8,863 nt of DNA from Gemmatimonadota bacterium (GTDB taxonomy: Bacteria > Gemmatimonadota > Gemmatimonadetes > Longimicrobiales > RSA9). Under the pieces are notes generated by a model. That model saw only the letters and a list, made by a program, of their open reading frames with translations, had not been told where the DNA came from and did no database searches. Shown in pieces: positions 1 to 6,029 of this stretch. The stretch lies in NCBI GenBank assembly GCA_019689775.1, contig JADGGV010000133.1, positions 1 through 8,863 of the forward strand, in the 5' to 3' direction. Every line of letters begins with the position of its first letter. Positions within the stretch are counted from its first letter, which is position 1. The translations under genes were made by a program, and so were the position numbers.

Positions 1-46
1 GTGTTACCCATGTCCCCAGACTAAGTGTTACCCATCTCCTCGGACT
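1..46. repeat. Tandem 22-bp direct repeat, IS-end-like
   Basis: Two copies of a 22-bp unit starting GTGTTACCCAT lie at 1-22 and 25-46. They match at 19 of 22 positions and have a 24-bp period. From memory, units of this form (GTGTTACCCATGTCC followed by CGGAC) recur at the ends of integrase/IS481-type insertion sequences in high-GC bacteria. No transposase lies inside the window, so only a terminus could be present here. The window begins exactly on the first copy, as a contig would if it broke at a multicopy element. The family assignment is inference; the repeat itself is directly visible. Confidence 0.6.
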
Positions 47-200
47 TGACAGCGGCCGGGCCCGCGCCGACGCGGGCTCGCGGCTTGCGCGCGGGGTACG
101 GGTCCCTCGCCCGCCGCCGGACGCGCGCCCGGCCCGCGGGGCGGGTGCGCGCGCGGTCGCGCGGCGCCTACACCGGTCCCTGCGTGCTCCGGAGACGAGA

Positions 201-545
201 GTGCCCGCGCGCGAATTCGACGTCGTCCTCTACGGTGCGAGCGGGTTCACCGGCCGGCAGACGGTGGAGTACTTCGCGCGTCACGCCCCGCCCGGACTGC
301 GGTGGGCCGTCGCCGGGCGCAACCGAGCGAAGGTCGACGCGATTCGCGCGGCCGTGGGCGGGGCCGCGGCGGCGGCGCCGGTGCTCGTGGCCGAGGGGCA
401 CGACCAGCGCGCTCTCGACGCGATCGCCGCGCGCGGCCGCGTTGTGCTCAGCACGGCCGGGCCGTTCGCGTTGCACGGCACGGCGCTCGTGGATGCGTGC
501 GTGCGGCTTCGGCGCGCGGGCGTCGAGATCGAGGTCGGAAGCTGA
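201..545 (+). pseudogene. Truncated saccharopine dehydrogenase / trans-acting enoyl reductase-like N-terminal fragment
   Basis: A 114-residue product starts at GTG 201, with GGAGA at 191-195 as a ribosome binding site. It has the N-terminal half of a Rossmann fold: a beta strand leading into GASGFTG (residues 12-18), AGRN at 38-41 at the end of the second strand, and VVLSTAGPFALHGT (81-94), which is typical of saccharopine-dehydrogenase-like and mycobacterial trans-acting enoyl reductase families. Family members are usually near 400 residues. This one loses recognisable similarity after VDAC (97-100) and stops 14 residues later, so the catalytic and C-terminal parts are missing. The following DNA is the end of a convergent LVIVD gene, so the missing part was not simply frameshifted but replaced. 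It is probably a relic without enzyme activity. IS-like repeats lie 155 bp upstream, which fits local rearrangement. A small free-standing Rossmann protein is a less likely alternative. Confidence 0.7.
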
Positions 546-562
546 CCGGCCTCGCCGGTCAG
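542..562. terminator. Hairpin spanning both convergent stop codons
   Basis: CTGACCGGC (542-550) and GCCGGTCAG (554-562) are perfect reverse complements around the loop CTC: a 9-bp stem with a 3-nt loop. The TGA stop of the rightward fragment is 543-545 and the TGA stop of the leftward LVIVD gene is 561-559, so both stops lie symmetrically in the stem. Neither strand has a U-tract after it. The element could be a bidirectional transcription end or an mRNA 3'-end stabiliser, and the termination role is inference. Confidence 0.55.
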
Positions 563-2370
563 GCGCTCGCGTCCGCCAGCTTCCGTACCGCCGCGGCCAA
601 CGCCTTCACGCGATCCGGATCGGCCGCTCCGGCCGCATCGCGGTCGAGCTGCGAGGCCAGTCTCGTGAGCGCGCTCCGCCGCTGCGCGCCGGTCAGCTGC
701 TCGGCGCGGTCGAGCTCCCGCGCGATGGCGGCGGTGCGTGCGCTCGGCAGGCCGCGGCCGCGCACGAGCTGGTCGACGTACGCGCGCGCGACCACGAAGC
801 TGGCCGGCCAGACGATCCGCGTCTGGTTCTGCGGGTTGAGCCGCTCGAGGCGGACCAGCTTGGCCGCGTCGATCTCGTTCTGCGAGAGGTGCTCGCTCGG
901 CTTGAGCTCGAGGATGTCGAGGCCCCGCGCGATCTCCGAGCCGATGATGTAGCCGTTGTACCAGTAGGCCGACCAGTACCCGCCCAGGTAGAGCGTGTCC
1001 TTGCTGATCGGCCCGCGGTCGAAGTACGCGATCTCGACCGGGTGCGTCGGGTCGGTGAAGTCGAAGACCGAGATGCCGCCCTGGTACCAGCCCTGCACCA
1101 TGATGTCGCGCCCGGGCACCGGGATGAGCGAGCCGTTGTGCGCGACGCAGTTCTCGGTCGCCGTCTGCGGGGCCGGCAGCTTGAAGTAGCCGGCGGGCTT
1201 CAGCGTCCGGCCCGAGAGCGTGAAGATCGCGTCCGCGCCCCACTCCGGGCGGTCCGTCGCCCGGCAGCGGGGCTGGAGCCCGCCGCCCCACTCGTCGGTG
1301 AAGACGATCTTCGAGCCGTCGTTGCTGAACGTGGCCGAGTGCCAGTAGGCGAAGTTCGGGTCGCTGACCTCCGCGACGCGCGTCGGGTTCGCCGGGTCGC
1401 GGATGTCGAGGAGGATGCCGTTCCCCGAGCACGCGCCCGCGGCCAGCCCGATCTCCGTGTAGGCCGTGATGTCGTGGCACTGGTCGGTGCGCGACGTCGT
1501 CTGCGTCCCCGCGCCGTGGCTGCCGCCCTGCCACAGCCCGGCGATCGCGCCGGTCCTCGCATCGGCGAAGACCCGCGGCGCGTTCACGATCCTGGCGTCC
1601 TGCGGCGCGGCCAACGGCACGCGGATCACCTCGATGCGGAAGAGCGACGTGTTCGGGTCCTCGTCGGGCGACCTCGCCGAGCACCCGGCCAGCTCGGCGG
1701 CCGGCCGGACCACGCTCGTCCCCGAGACGTAGATGTAGACGTTGTCCTCGTCCTTCGGGTCCGTGACCAGCGTGTGCGTGTGCGAGCCCCGGCAGGTTTG
1801 CACCGCCGCGACCTGCTTCGGGTGGTCGAGGTCGCGGATGTCGAAGATGCGCACGCCGCGGAAGCGCTCGGCGCTCACCGTGTCGGCGACGCCCTGCGTG
1901 CCGCAGTCCACGCGCCCGCGCGTCTCCTCCACCGACATGAAGAGCAGCGTCCCGTAGATCGACAGGTCGCCCTGGCCGCCGGGGCACACGAACGACGTGC
2001 GCAGCTTCGGCGCGCGCGGGTCCGAGATGTCCCAGACCTGGAAGCCGTTGAACCCGCCCTGGAAGACGTCGTCGCCACTGAACGCGAGGTCCGCGTTCAT
2101 GAAGCCGAAGTCGCCCGGGTTCGATGGGTTGAAGAAGCCCTCCGGCCGCGGGACGTGCGAGACCAGCGTCAGGTTGCTCGCCGCCTCCCCCGCGTCCCGC
2201 CACCCGGCCGCGAGCCCGATCCTCGGGTCGGCGGCCTTCTCCGCGGGGCCGGCCGCCTGGCCCCGCGCGTCGGCCGCGGCCGACAGGACCAGCGCCATCA
2301 CCAGCAGCGGCCGCGCCAGCGCGGCCATCCCGCGCGCGCCCTCACGACGCGCCGTCGGCTCGAATCTCAT
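559..2370 (-). CDS. Exported LVIVD-repeat beta-propeller protein
   Basis: The 603-residue product has LVIVD-type blade repeats of the form GxxVFDIxDPxxP at about residues 109-122, 171-185, 317-331 and 431-444, and a degenerate one at 481-488. Such repeats build extracytoplasmic beta-propellers, and the biochemical role of the family is unknown. The N-terminus is a signal peptide with Arg-rich residues 6-20, a hydrophobic stretch (21-33) and a likely signal peptidase I site near ARGQA (35-39), without a lipobox Cys. The start at 2370 is preferred because GAGGGA lies 8 nt before it (2384-2379); an ATG at 2328 (residue 15) with GAGGG 10 nt upstream is a credible alternative. The mature part has exactly eight cysteines (129, 156, 193, 230, 298, 314, 369, 408). 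Histidine-containing motifs are CRGSHTHT (193-200), QCHDIT (297-302), YWHSAT (342-347) and CVAHNGS (408-414). Residues 540-603 appear helical. It is paralogous to the protein at 6773-8794, to which it lacks about 60 central residues. Confidence 0.93.
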   Translation of the reverse strand: MRFEPTARREGARGMAALARPLLVMALVLSAAADARGQAAGPAEKAADPRIGLAAGWRDAGEAASNLTLVSHVPRPEGFFNPSNPGDFGFMNADLAFSGDDVFQGGFNGFQVWDISDPRAPKLRTSFVCPGGQGDLSIYGTLLFMSVEETRGRVDCGTQGVADTVSAERFRGVRIFDIRDLDHPKQVAAVQTCRGSHTHTLVTDPKDEDNVYIYVSGTSVVRPAAELAGCSARSPDEDPNTSLFRIEVIRVPLAAPQDARIVNAPRVFADARTGAIAGLWQGGSHGAGTQTTSRTDQCHDITAYTEIGLAAGACSGNGILLDIRDPANPTRVAEVSDPNFAYWHSATFSNDGSKIVFTDEWGGGLQPRCRATDRPEWGADAIFTLSGRTLKPAGYFKLPAPQTATENCVAHNGSLIPVPGRDIMVQGWYQGGISVFDFTDPTHPVEIAYFDRGPISKDTLYLGGYWSAYWYNGYIIGSEIARGLDILELKPSEHLSQNEIDAAKLVRLERLNPQNQTRIVWPASFVVARAYVDQLVRGRGLPSARTAAIARELDRAEQLTGAQRRSALTRLASQLDRDAAGAADPDRVKALAAAVRKLADASA

Positions 2371-2400
2371 CCCGGCTGTCCCTCACGTCTCGGGTTCGGG

Positions 2401-2429
2401 GCGACGGGCTCCGCGCCGGAGCCCGTCGC
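2401..2429. repeat. Perfect 13-bp inverted repeat upstream of the LVIVD gene
   Basis: GCGACGGGCTCCG (2401-2413) pairs perfectly with CGGAGCCCGTCGC (2417-2429) across the 3-nt loop CGC. It lies 31-59 nt upstream of the preferred LVIVD start at 2370. No gene ends nearby on either strand, so a simple terminator role for a coding gene is unlikely. A 5'-UTR stem-loop, an operator, or a dispersed REP-like repeat are the options, and the sequence does not decide between them. Confidence 0.6.
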
Positions 2430-2442
2430 GGGCGCCAGCCGC

Positions 2443-2464
2443 GCGACCGGCGCCGACCGGTCGC
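2443..2464. repeat. Perfect 8-bp inverted repeat
   Basis: GCGACCGG (2443-2450) pairs with CCGGTCGC (2457-2464) around a 6-nt loop. It lies 13 bp to the right of the larger hairpin at 2401-2429, on the promoter side of the leftward LVIVD gene. In DNA this GC-rich, 8-bp arms can arise by chance, so a function is uncertain. Confidence 0.4.
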
Positions 2465-2602
2465 ACGCGCCATCTCATCGGTGTATCCTCCGTCTCGGAA
2501 CGGAGCGGCGGCGATGCGAGGTACGATCCTCCAATCGCCACGCCGAAAAGAAGCTACCGTTCGCGGGGCGCGTCCAGAAGCCCCCGGCACAATGGTTGTC
2601 GG

Positions 2603-2624
2603 ACGTCGGTCCGCGGACCTACGT
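2603..2624. promoter_or_regulatory. 22-bp near-perfect palindrome before the antiporter, candidate operator
   Basis: ACGT-C-GGTCCGCGGACC-T-ACGT reads the same on both strands except for one mismatched pair (2607/2620). The core GGTCCGCGGACC (2608-2619) is a perfect 12-bp palindrome. It ends 46 bp before the antiporter ATG at 2671. A spacerless dyad of this size placed between promoter and start suits a dimeric repressor site. No regulator gene is in the window, so the binding partner is unknown. Confidence 0.45.
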
Positions 2625-2670
2625 TGGCACCCGCCCGACGAACCGAATCGACGGAGATCGCCGCCCGCGC

Positions 2671-4665
2671 ATGCAGCTCGACAACCCGGCCCTCACGGTC
2701 GCGCTCGCTCTCGCGGCCGGCGTCCTGGCGCAGTCGCTCGCGCGGCACCTGCGGATGCCGGGGATCGTGCTGCTCCTCGTCGCCGGGATCATGCTCGGCC
2801 CCGACGCCCTCGGGGTCGTCCGCCCGCGGACACTCGGCGCAAGCCTCGAGATGCTCGTCGGGCTCTCCGTCGCCGTGATCCTCTTCGATGGCGGACTGAA
2901 CCTCAACATCGTGCGGCTGCGGCGCGAGGCCGCGGTGATTCGCCGCCTCATCACGATCGGCGCCGCGGTCACGGCCGTCGGCGGCACGCTCGCCGCCCGC
3001 CTCGGCATGGGCTGGCCGTGGCCCGTCGCGATCCTGTTCGGCACGCTCGTCATCGTCACCGGCCCCACGGTCATCACGCCGCTGCTGCGCCGGATCCGCG
3101 TCACCCATGGGGCCGAGACCGCGCTCGAGGCCGAGGGCGTCCTGATCGATCCGATCGGCGCGATCATCGCCGTCGTCACGCTCGAGGTCGTCCTGTCCGG
3201 CACGCTCGGCGGCGCTGCGCACGGGCTCCTCGGGCTCACCTCGCGCCTCGCGCTCGGCGCGCTCGCCGGCACGCTCGCCGGCCTCCTGATCGGCGGCGTC
3301 CTCCGCTACGGCCGCATCGTCCCCGAGGGGTACGAGAACATCTTCACGCTCTCCATGGTCCTCGCCGTCTTCGAGGCCAGCGATGCGATCCAGCCGGAGA
3401 GCGGGATCCTCGCCGCCACCGTCGCCGGCCTCGTCGTCGGCAACCTGGAGAGCCGCACCTCCCGCGAGCTGCGCGAGTTCAAGGAGCAGCTCACGACGCT
3501 GTTCGTCGGCATGCTGTTCGTGCTCCTGGCCGCGGACGTGCGGCTCGACGAGGTCGCCGCGCTCGGCTGGCGCGGCGTGGCCGTCGTCGCCCTCCTCATC
3601 GCCGTGGTACGCCCGCTCGACGTGCTGGTCAGCACCTGGCGCTCCGGGCTGAGCGCCAGGGAGCGCGCGTTCATGTGCTGGATCGGCCCGCGCGGGATCG
3701 TCGCGGCCGCCGTGGCATCGATCTTCGCCGAGCGGCTCGCGGACCACGGCTCGCCCTACGGCACCGAGTTCCGCGCGCTCGTCTTCCTCGTCATCGCGGT
3801 CACGGTCGTGCTCCAGGGCGGGACCGGCGGCCTGCTCGCGTCCGTGCTCGGGCTACGGCGCCCCTCCGAGCAGGGGTACGCCATCGTCGGCGCGAACGCG
3901 CTCGGCCGGGCGGTCGCGCGCACGCTCGCCCGCGCCGGCGAGGAGGTCGTGCTGATCGACAGCAACCCGCGCGAGGTGGCGATCGCCGCCGCCGACGGCC
4001 TGCGCGTGATCCACGGCAACGCGAACGACGAGACGATCCTCGAGGCCGCGGACTTCGAGGGCCGCCGCGGCGTCCTCGCCGTCACGCCGAACGAGGGCGC
4101 GAACCTCCTGGTCGGCGAGCGGGTGCGGGCGCACGCGCGCGCCGTCGCCGCCCTCGTCGCCATTGCGCGCGGCAAGGCGGCGGTGACGCCACGGCGGGCC
4201 CGGGAGGCGGGCGTGCACCTCCTGTTCGGCGGCCCGATCGCGCTTGCGGAATGGATCGCCGCCCTTGAGCGTGGCGAAGCCGAGCTGCAGTCCTGGAGGT
4301 ACGCGGGCTCGGAGGCCCGCTTCCCCGAGCGGCCCGGAGCCTCGGACGGCGAGGCCCGCGCACCGCTCCCGCTCGTGCACTGGCGCGGCCGCGCCGCCAC
4401 GCCGGTGAGCGACGCGACGACCGTCCGGCGCGGCGACGTCGTCGTCTTCGCCGTGCCGACCGGCCCGGGCGCGAGTGGGCCGCTCGCGCTCGGCGTCGGC
4501 GAGTGGGTGCTCGAGGAGGCGCCCGCGCTGCGCGACCCCGGGGTCGCGGGCGCCATCGCGACGAGCCCCGCCGATCCGCCGGGAGAGGGTACGGCCGCCC
4601 GGACCACCCCGTTCGCCACCGGTGGCCGCCCGTCCGCCGCCGGGGTCGCACGCGGCACCGCGTAG
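2671..4665 (+). CDS. Cation:proton antiporter (CPA1/NhaP-like) with C-terminal TrkA-N/RCK domain
   Basis: The 664-residue product is a fusion. Residues 1-395 form about 12-13 hydrophobic segments of a Na+(K+)/H+ exchanger of the inner membrane. Residues 400-520 form a cytoplasmic Rossmann-type TrkA-N domain, and 560-597 resemble an RCK-C/TrkA-C part. Visible antiporter motifs are ILFDGGLNL (70-78), VTGPTVITPLLRR (129-141), LIDPIGA (158-164) with probable ion-binding Asp160, and WIGPRGIVAAAVA (337-349). Asp160 is preceded by Ile where classical NhaP proteins have Asn. The TrkA-N part has GANALG (407-412) as nucleotide-binding loop and LIDSNP (428-433) with the acidic residue ending strand two, suggesting control by bound nucleotide. 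The last 45 residues are Ala/Pro/Gly-rich with no recognisable fold. The ATG at 2671 was chosen because TM1 follows at once; GGAGA (2653-2657) is somewhat far, at 13 nt. The open frame upstream is an artefact of GC content. The exact cation cannot be read from sequence. Confidence 0.92.
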   Translation: MQLDNPALTVALALAAGVLAQSLARHLRMPGIVLLLVAGIMLGPDALGVVRPRTLGASLEMLVGLSVAVILFDGGLNLNIVRLRREAAVIRRLITIGAAVTAVGGTLAARLGMGWPWPVAILFGTLVIVTGPTVITPLLRRIRVTHGAETALEAEGVLIDPIGAIIAVVTLEVVLSGTLGGAAHGLLGLTSRLALGALAGTLAGLLIGGVLRYGRIVPEGYENIFTLSMVLAVFEASDAIQPESGILAATVAGLVVGNLESRTSRELREFKEQLTTLFVGMLFVLLAADVRLDEVAALGWRGVAVVALLIAVVRPLDVLVSTWRSGLSARERAFMCWIGPRGIVAAAVASIFAERLADHGSPYGTEFRALVFLVIAVTVVLQGGTGGLLASVLGLRRPSEQGYAIVGANALGRAVARTLARAGEEVVLIDSNPREVAIAAADGLRVIHGNANDETILEAADFEGRRGVLAVTPNEGANLLVGERVRAHARAVAALVAIARGKAAVTPRRAREAGVHLLFGGPIALAEWIAALERGEAELQSWRYAGSEARFPERPGASDGEARAPLPLVHWRGRAATPVSDATTVRRGDVVVFAVPTGPGASGPLALGVGEWVLEEAPALRDPGVAGAIATSPADPPGEGTAARTTPFATGGRPSAAGVARGTA

Positions 4666-4787
4666 CGGTCCGTGGCTCCCGGCGAGACGACCTTGCCTCC
4701 GGTCGCGCCTTCCGTTTGAATCATGGCGTTCCGCCGGCCGCCGCTCCGGCCCGGGCGCGCCAGCCGCCACCCTCGGCGCCGCGCGCC

Positions 4788-4806
4788 CCGGCCGGGACCC
4801 GGCCGG
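4788..4806. repeat. 19-bp palindrome in the antiporter-glycosyltransferase gap
   Basis: CCGGCCGGG (4788-4796) and CCCGGCCGG (4798-4806) are perfect reverse complements around a single A. As RNA this would give an 8-bp, all-G/C stem with a 3-nt loop. It lies 123 bp after the antiporter stop and 23 bp before the glycosyltransferase ATG. There is no U-tract, so it may be a Rho-assisted end of the antiporter transcript, or a leader hairpin. The remaining bases of the gap (4666-4787) show no clear feature. Confidence 0.45.
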
Positions 4807-4829
4807 TCGCTTCCGCTCGTACGCTCGAC

Positions 4830-5972
4830 ATGCGCATCGTCGGTCAGAACGCCTGGCCCGTCTTCCGCGGCGGTGAGCGCAGCATCGCCCTACTCATGGC
4901 GGGCCTTCAGCAACGCGGGCACGACGTGCTCCTCGTCTGCGCCAACCCCGAGGTCGCCGCGAAGTGCGCCGAGTTCGGCATCGAGACCACGGCGATCCGC
5001 TTCACCGGCGACCTGATGCTCGACCGGTCGTTCCGCTTCGCCCGCCTGCTCCGGCGCTTCCGCCCGGATGCCGTCCTCCTGGGCACGTTCCGCCGCAGCC
5101 TCCCGGCCGCGCTCGGCGCCCGCGCCGCCGGCGTGCCGCGCATCGTCTGCCGCGTCGGCATCTCCACCGACACCCCCGCGAGCGCCAAGTACCGCTTCGT
5201 CTTCCGCCACCTCGTGGATGCGACGGTCGTCAACGCCGCCGAGATGCGCGCCGGCTTTCTCGCCGCCGATCCACGGCTCCCCCCCGAGCGCGTCGTCGCC
5301 ATCCCGACCGGCGTCGTCGCGCCGCCCCGCACCCGCCCCGACGGCGCGGTGCGCCGCGAGCTCGGGCTTCCCGCGGACGCCCAGGTCCTCGGCGCGCTCG
5401 CCTACCTCGCCCCCTTCAAGCGCCAGCACCGCGTCGTCCGCGCGCTCGCCGACCTCCCCGAGCACGTCCACTACGTGATCGCCGGCGAGGGGCCCGAGCG
5501 CGCCGCCCTCGAGGCGCTCGCCACCGAGCTCGGCGTCCGCCACCGGCTCCACCTCCTCGGCTTCCGCGCCGACATCGGCGACGTGCTCGCGGCCTTCGAT
5601 CTCTACGTGGTCAGCTCCGACCGGGAGGGCATGAGCAACGCGATGCTCGAGGCGCTGGCCAGCGGCATCCCGGTGGTCAGCACGCCCGTCAGCGGCGCGC
5701 GCGAGGCGCTCGAGCCGCTGGCCGACGGCGCCGCCCCGGGCGTCATCGTCCCACCGGAGCCGGCCGCCATCGCCCGCGAGGCCGCCGCGATCCTCGCCGA
5801 CCCGGCCCGGCGGCGCCGGATGGCCGACGCCGCGCTGCGCCGCGCCCGCGAGCGCTTCTCCTACGAGCGGATGCTCGCCGACTACGAGCGCGTCCTCACG
5901 CCGCCGGCCACCGGCCGCCGGGGCGCGCCCGCGCGGCGACCCCTTACGCATATCCCCGCGGATCGCCTATAA
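4830..5972 (+). CDS. GT4-type glycosyltransferase
   Basis: The 380-residue product is the normal length for a single-polypeptide GT-B enzyme of the GT4 group, which moves a sugar from a nucleotide-sugar donor to an acceptor such as a glycan or lipid. The N-terminal acceptor domain starts MRIVGQNAWPVFRGGE, with the Gly-Gly loop at 14-15. The donor domain begins near 185 with LAYLAPFKRQH (190-200, Lys198 in the usual phosphate-binding place) and AGEGPE (218-223). Residues 264-274 give the EX7E signature (Glu266 and Glu274), followed by ALASGIPVVSTPVSGARE. There is no signal peptide or membrane segment, so it is cytosolic or peripheral. No clear Shine-Dalgarno sequence precedes the ATG. The start rests on the family N-terminus, as the upstream frame is Pro/Arg-rich low-complexity. 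Donor and acceptor cannot be named, and no polysaccharide cluster surrounds it. The last 25 residues are a basic Pro/Arg tail. Confidence 0.9.
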   Translation: MRIVGQNAWPVFRGGERSIALLMAGLQQRGHDVLLVCANPEVAAKCAEFGIETTAIRFTGDLMLDRSFRFARLLRRFRPDAVLLGTFRRSLPAALGARAAGVPRIVCRVGISTDTPASAKYRFVFRHLVDATVVNAAEMRAGFLAADPRLPPERVVAIPTGVVAPPRTRPDGAVRRELGLPADAQVLGALAYLAPFKRQHRVVRALADLPEHVHYVIAGEGPERAALEALATELGVRHRLHLLGFRADIGDVLAAFDLYVVSSDREGMSNAMLEALASGIPVVSTPVSGAREALEPLADGAAPGVIVPPEPAAIAREAAAILADPARRRRMADAALRRARERFSYERMLADYERVLTPPATGRRGAPARRPLTHIPADRL

Positions 5973-5973
5973 T
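5945..5973 (+). promoter_or_regulatory. Candidate sigma-70-like promoter for the DUF305-LVIVD pair
   Basis: A perfect TATAAT hexamer lies at 5968-5973, striking in such GC-rich DNA. At a 17-bp spacing upstream is TACGCA (5945-5950), which matches TTGACA at 3 of 6 bases. The -10 box overlaps the TAA stop (5970-5972) of the glycosyltransferase gene, so transcription would begin near 5980, about 50 nt before the DUF305 ATG. The weak -35 suggests either activator help or reliance on the -10. Confidence 0.55.
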
Positions 5974-6029
5974 TGCGGCGTATCCTGGCGAGAACCCAGT
6001 CCCGGCATCGTCCCGCACCCGCGAGAGAC

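Larger units (their letters stand above)
2371..2670. promoter_or_regulatory. Divergent intergenic region rich in inverted repeats
   Basis: These 300 bases separate the leftward LVIVD gene from the rightward antiporter, so both promoters should be here. I see no convincing protein gene in it. It contains four inverted repeats: 2401-2429, 2443-2464, 2488-2505 (CTCCGT/ACGGAG, 6-nt loop) and 2603-2624. Weak -10-like hexamers on the plus strand are TACGAT (2522-2527) and CACAAT (2588-2593), each matching TATAAT at 4 of 6 bases, but neither has a good -35 at normal spacing. No promoter can be assigned confidently for the minus strand. Bases 2531-2580 are slightly less GC-rich than their surroundings. 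Confidence 0.55.

Noticed and set aside
281..2203. 640-codon minus-strand frame overlapping the first LVIVD gene
   Set aside because: It is a +1-type shadow of the LVIVD frame with Arg/Gly/Pro-rich sequence. The 603-residue frame has the repeats, the signal peptide and the ribosome binding site.
2342..2590. 82-codon minus-strand frame as a possible small leader gene
   Set aside because: It overlaps the LVIVD start and the hairpin cluster. The product is Arg-rich without hydrophobic or structured segments, and no convincing ribosome binding site was seen.
2554..3747. 397-codon minus-strand frame across the antiporter
   Set aside because: The product is nearly all Asp, Glu, Arg, Ala and His with no fold, and it is antisense to strongly conserved antiporter motifs.
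25..4665. 1546-codon open frame on the plus strand
   Set aside because: Only the part from 2671 encodes a recognisable protein. The first 882 codons are Arg/Ala/Asp-rich nonsense opposite and out of frame with the minus-strand LVIVD gene, kept open by high GC.
3756..4724. 322-codon minus-strand frame opposite the antiporter's TrkA half
   Set aside because: It is Ser/Arg/Thr/Ala-rich low-complexity sequence with no recognisable motif, while the opposite strand encodes a clear Rossmann domain.
5973..6029. Upstream in-frame ATG extending the DUF305 protein by 19 residues
   Set aside because: The ATG overlaps the last base of the -10 box and would place 19 Arg-rich residues before a normal lipoprotein signal, so the start at 6030 is better.
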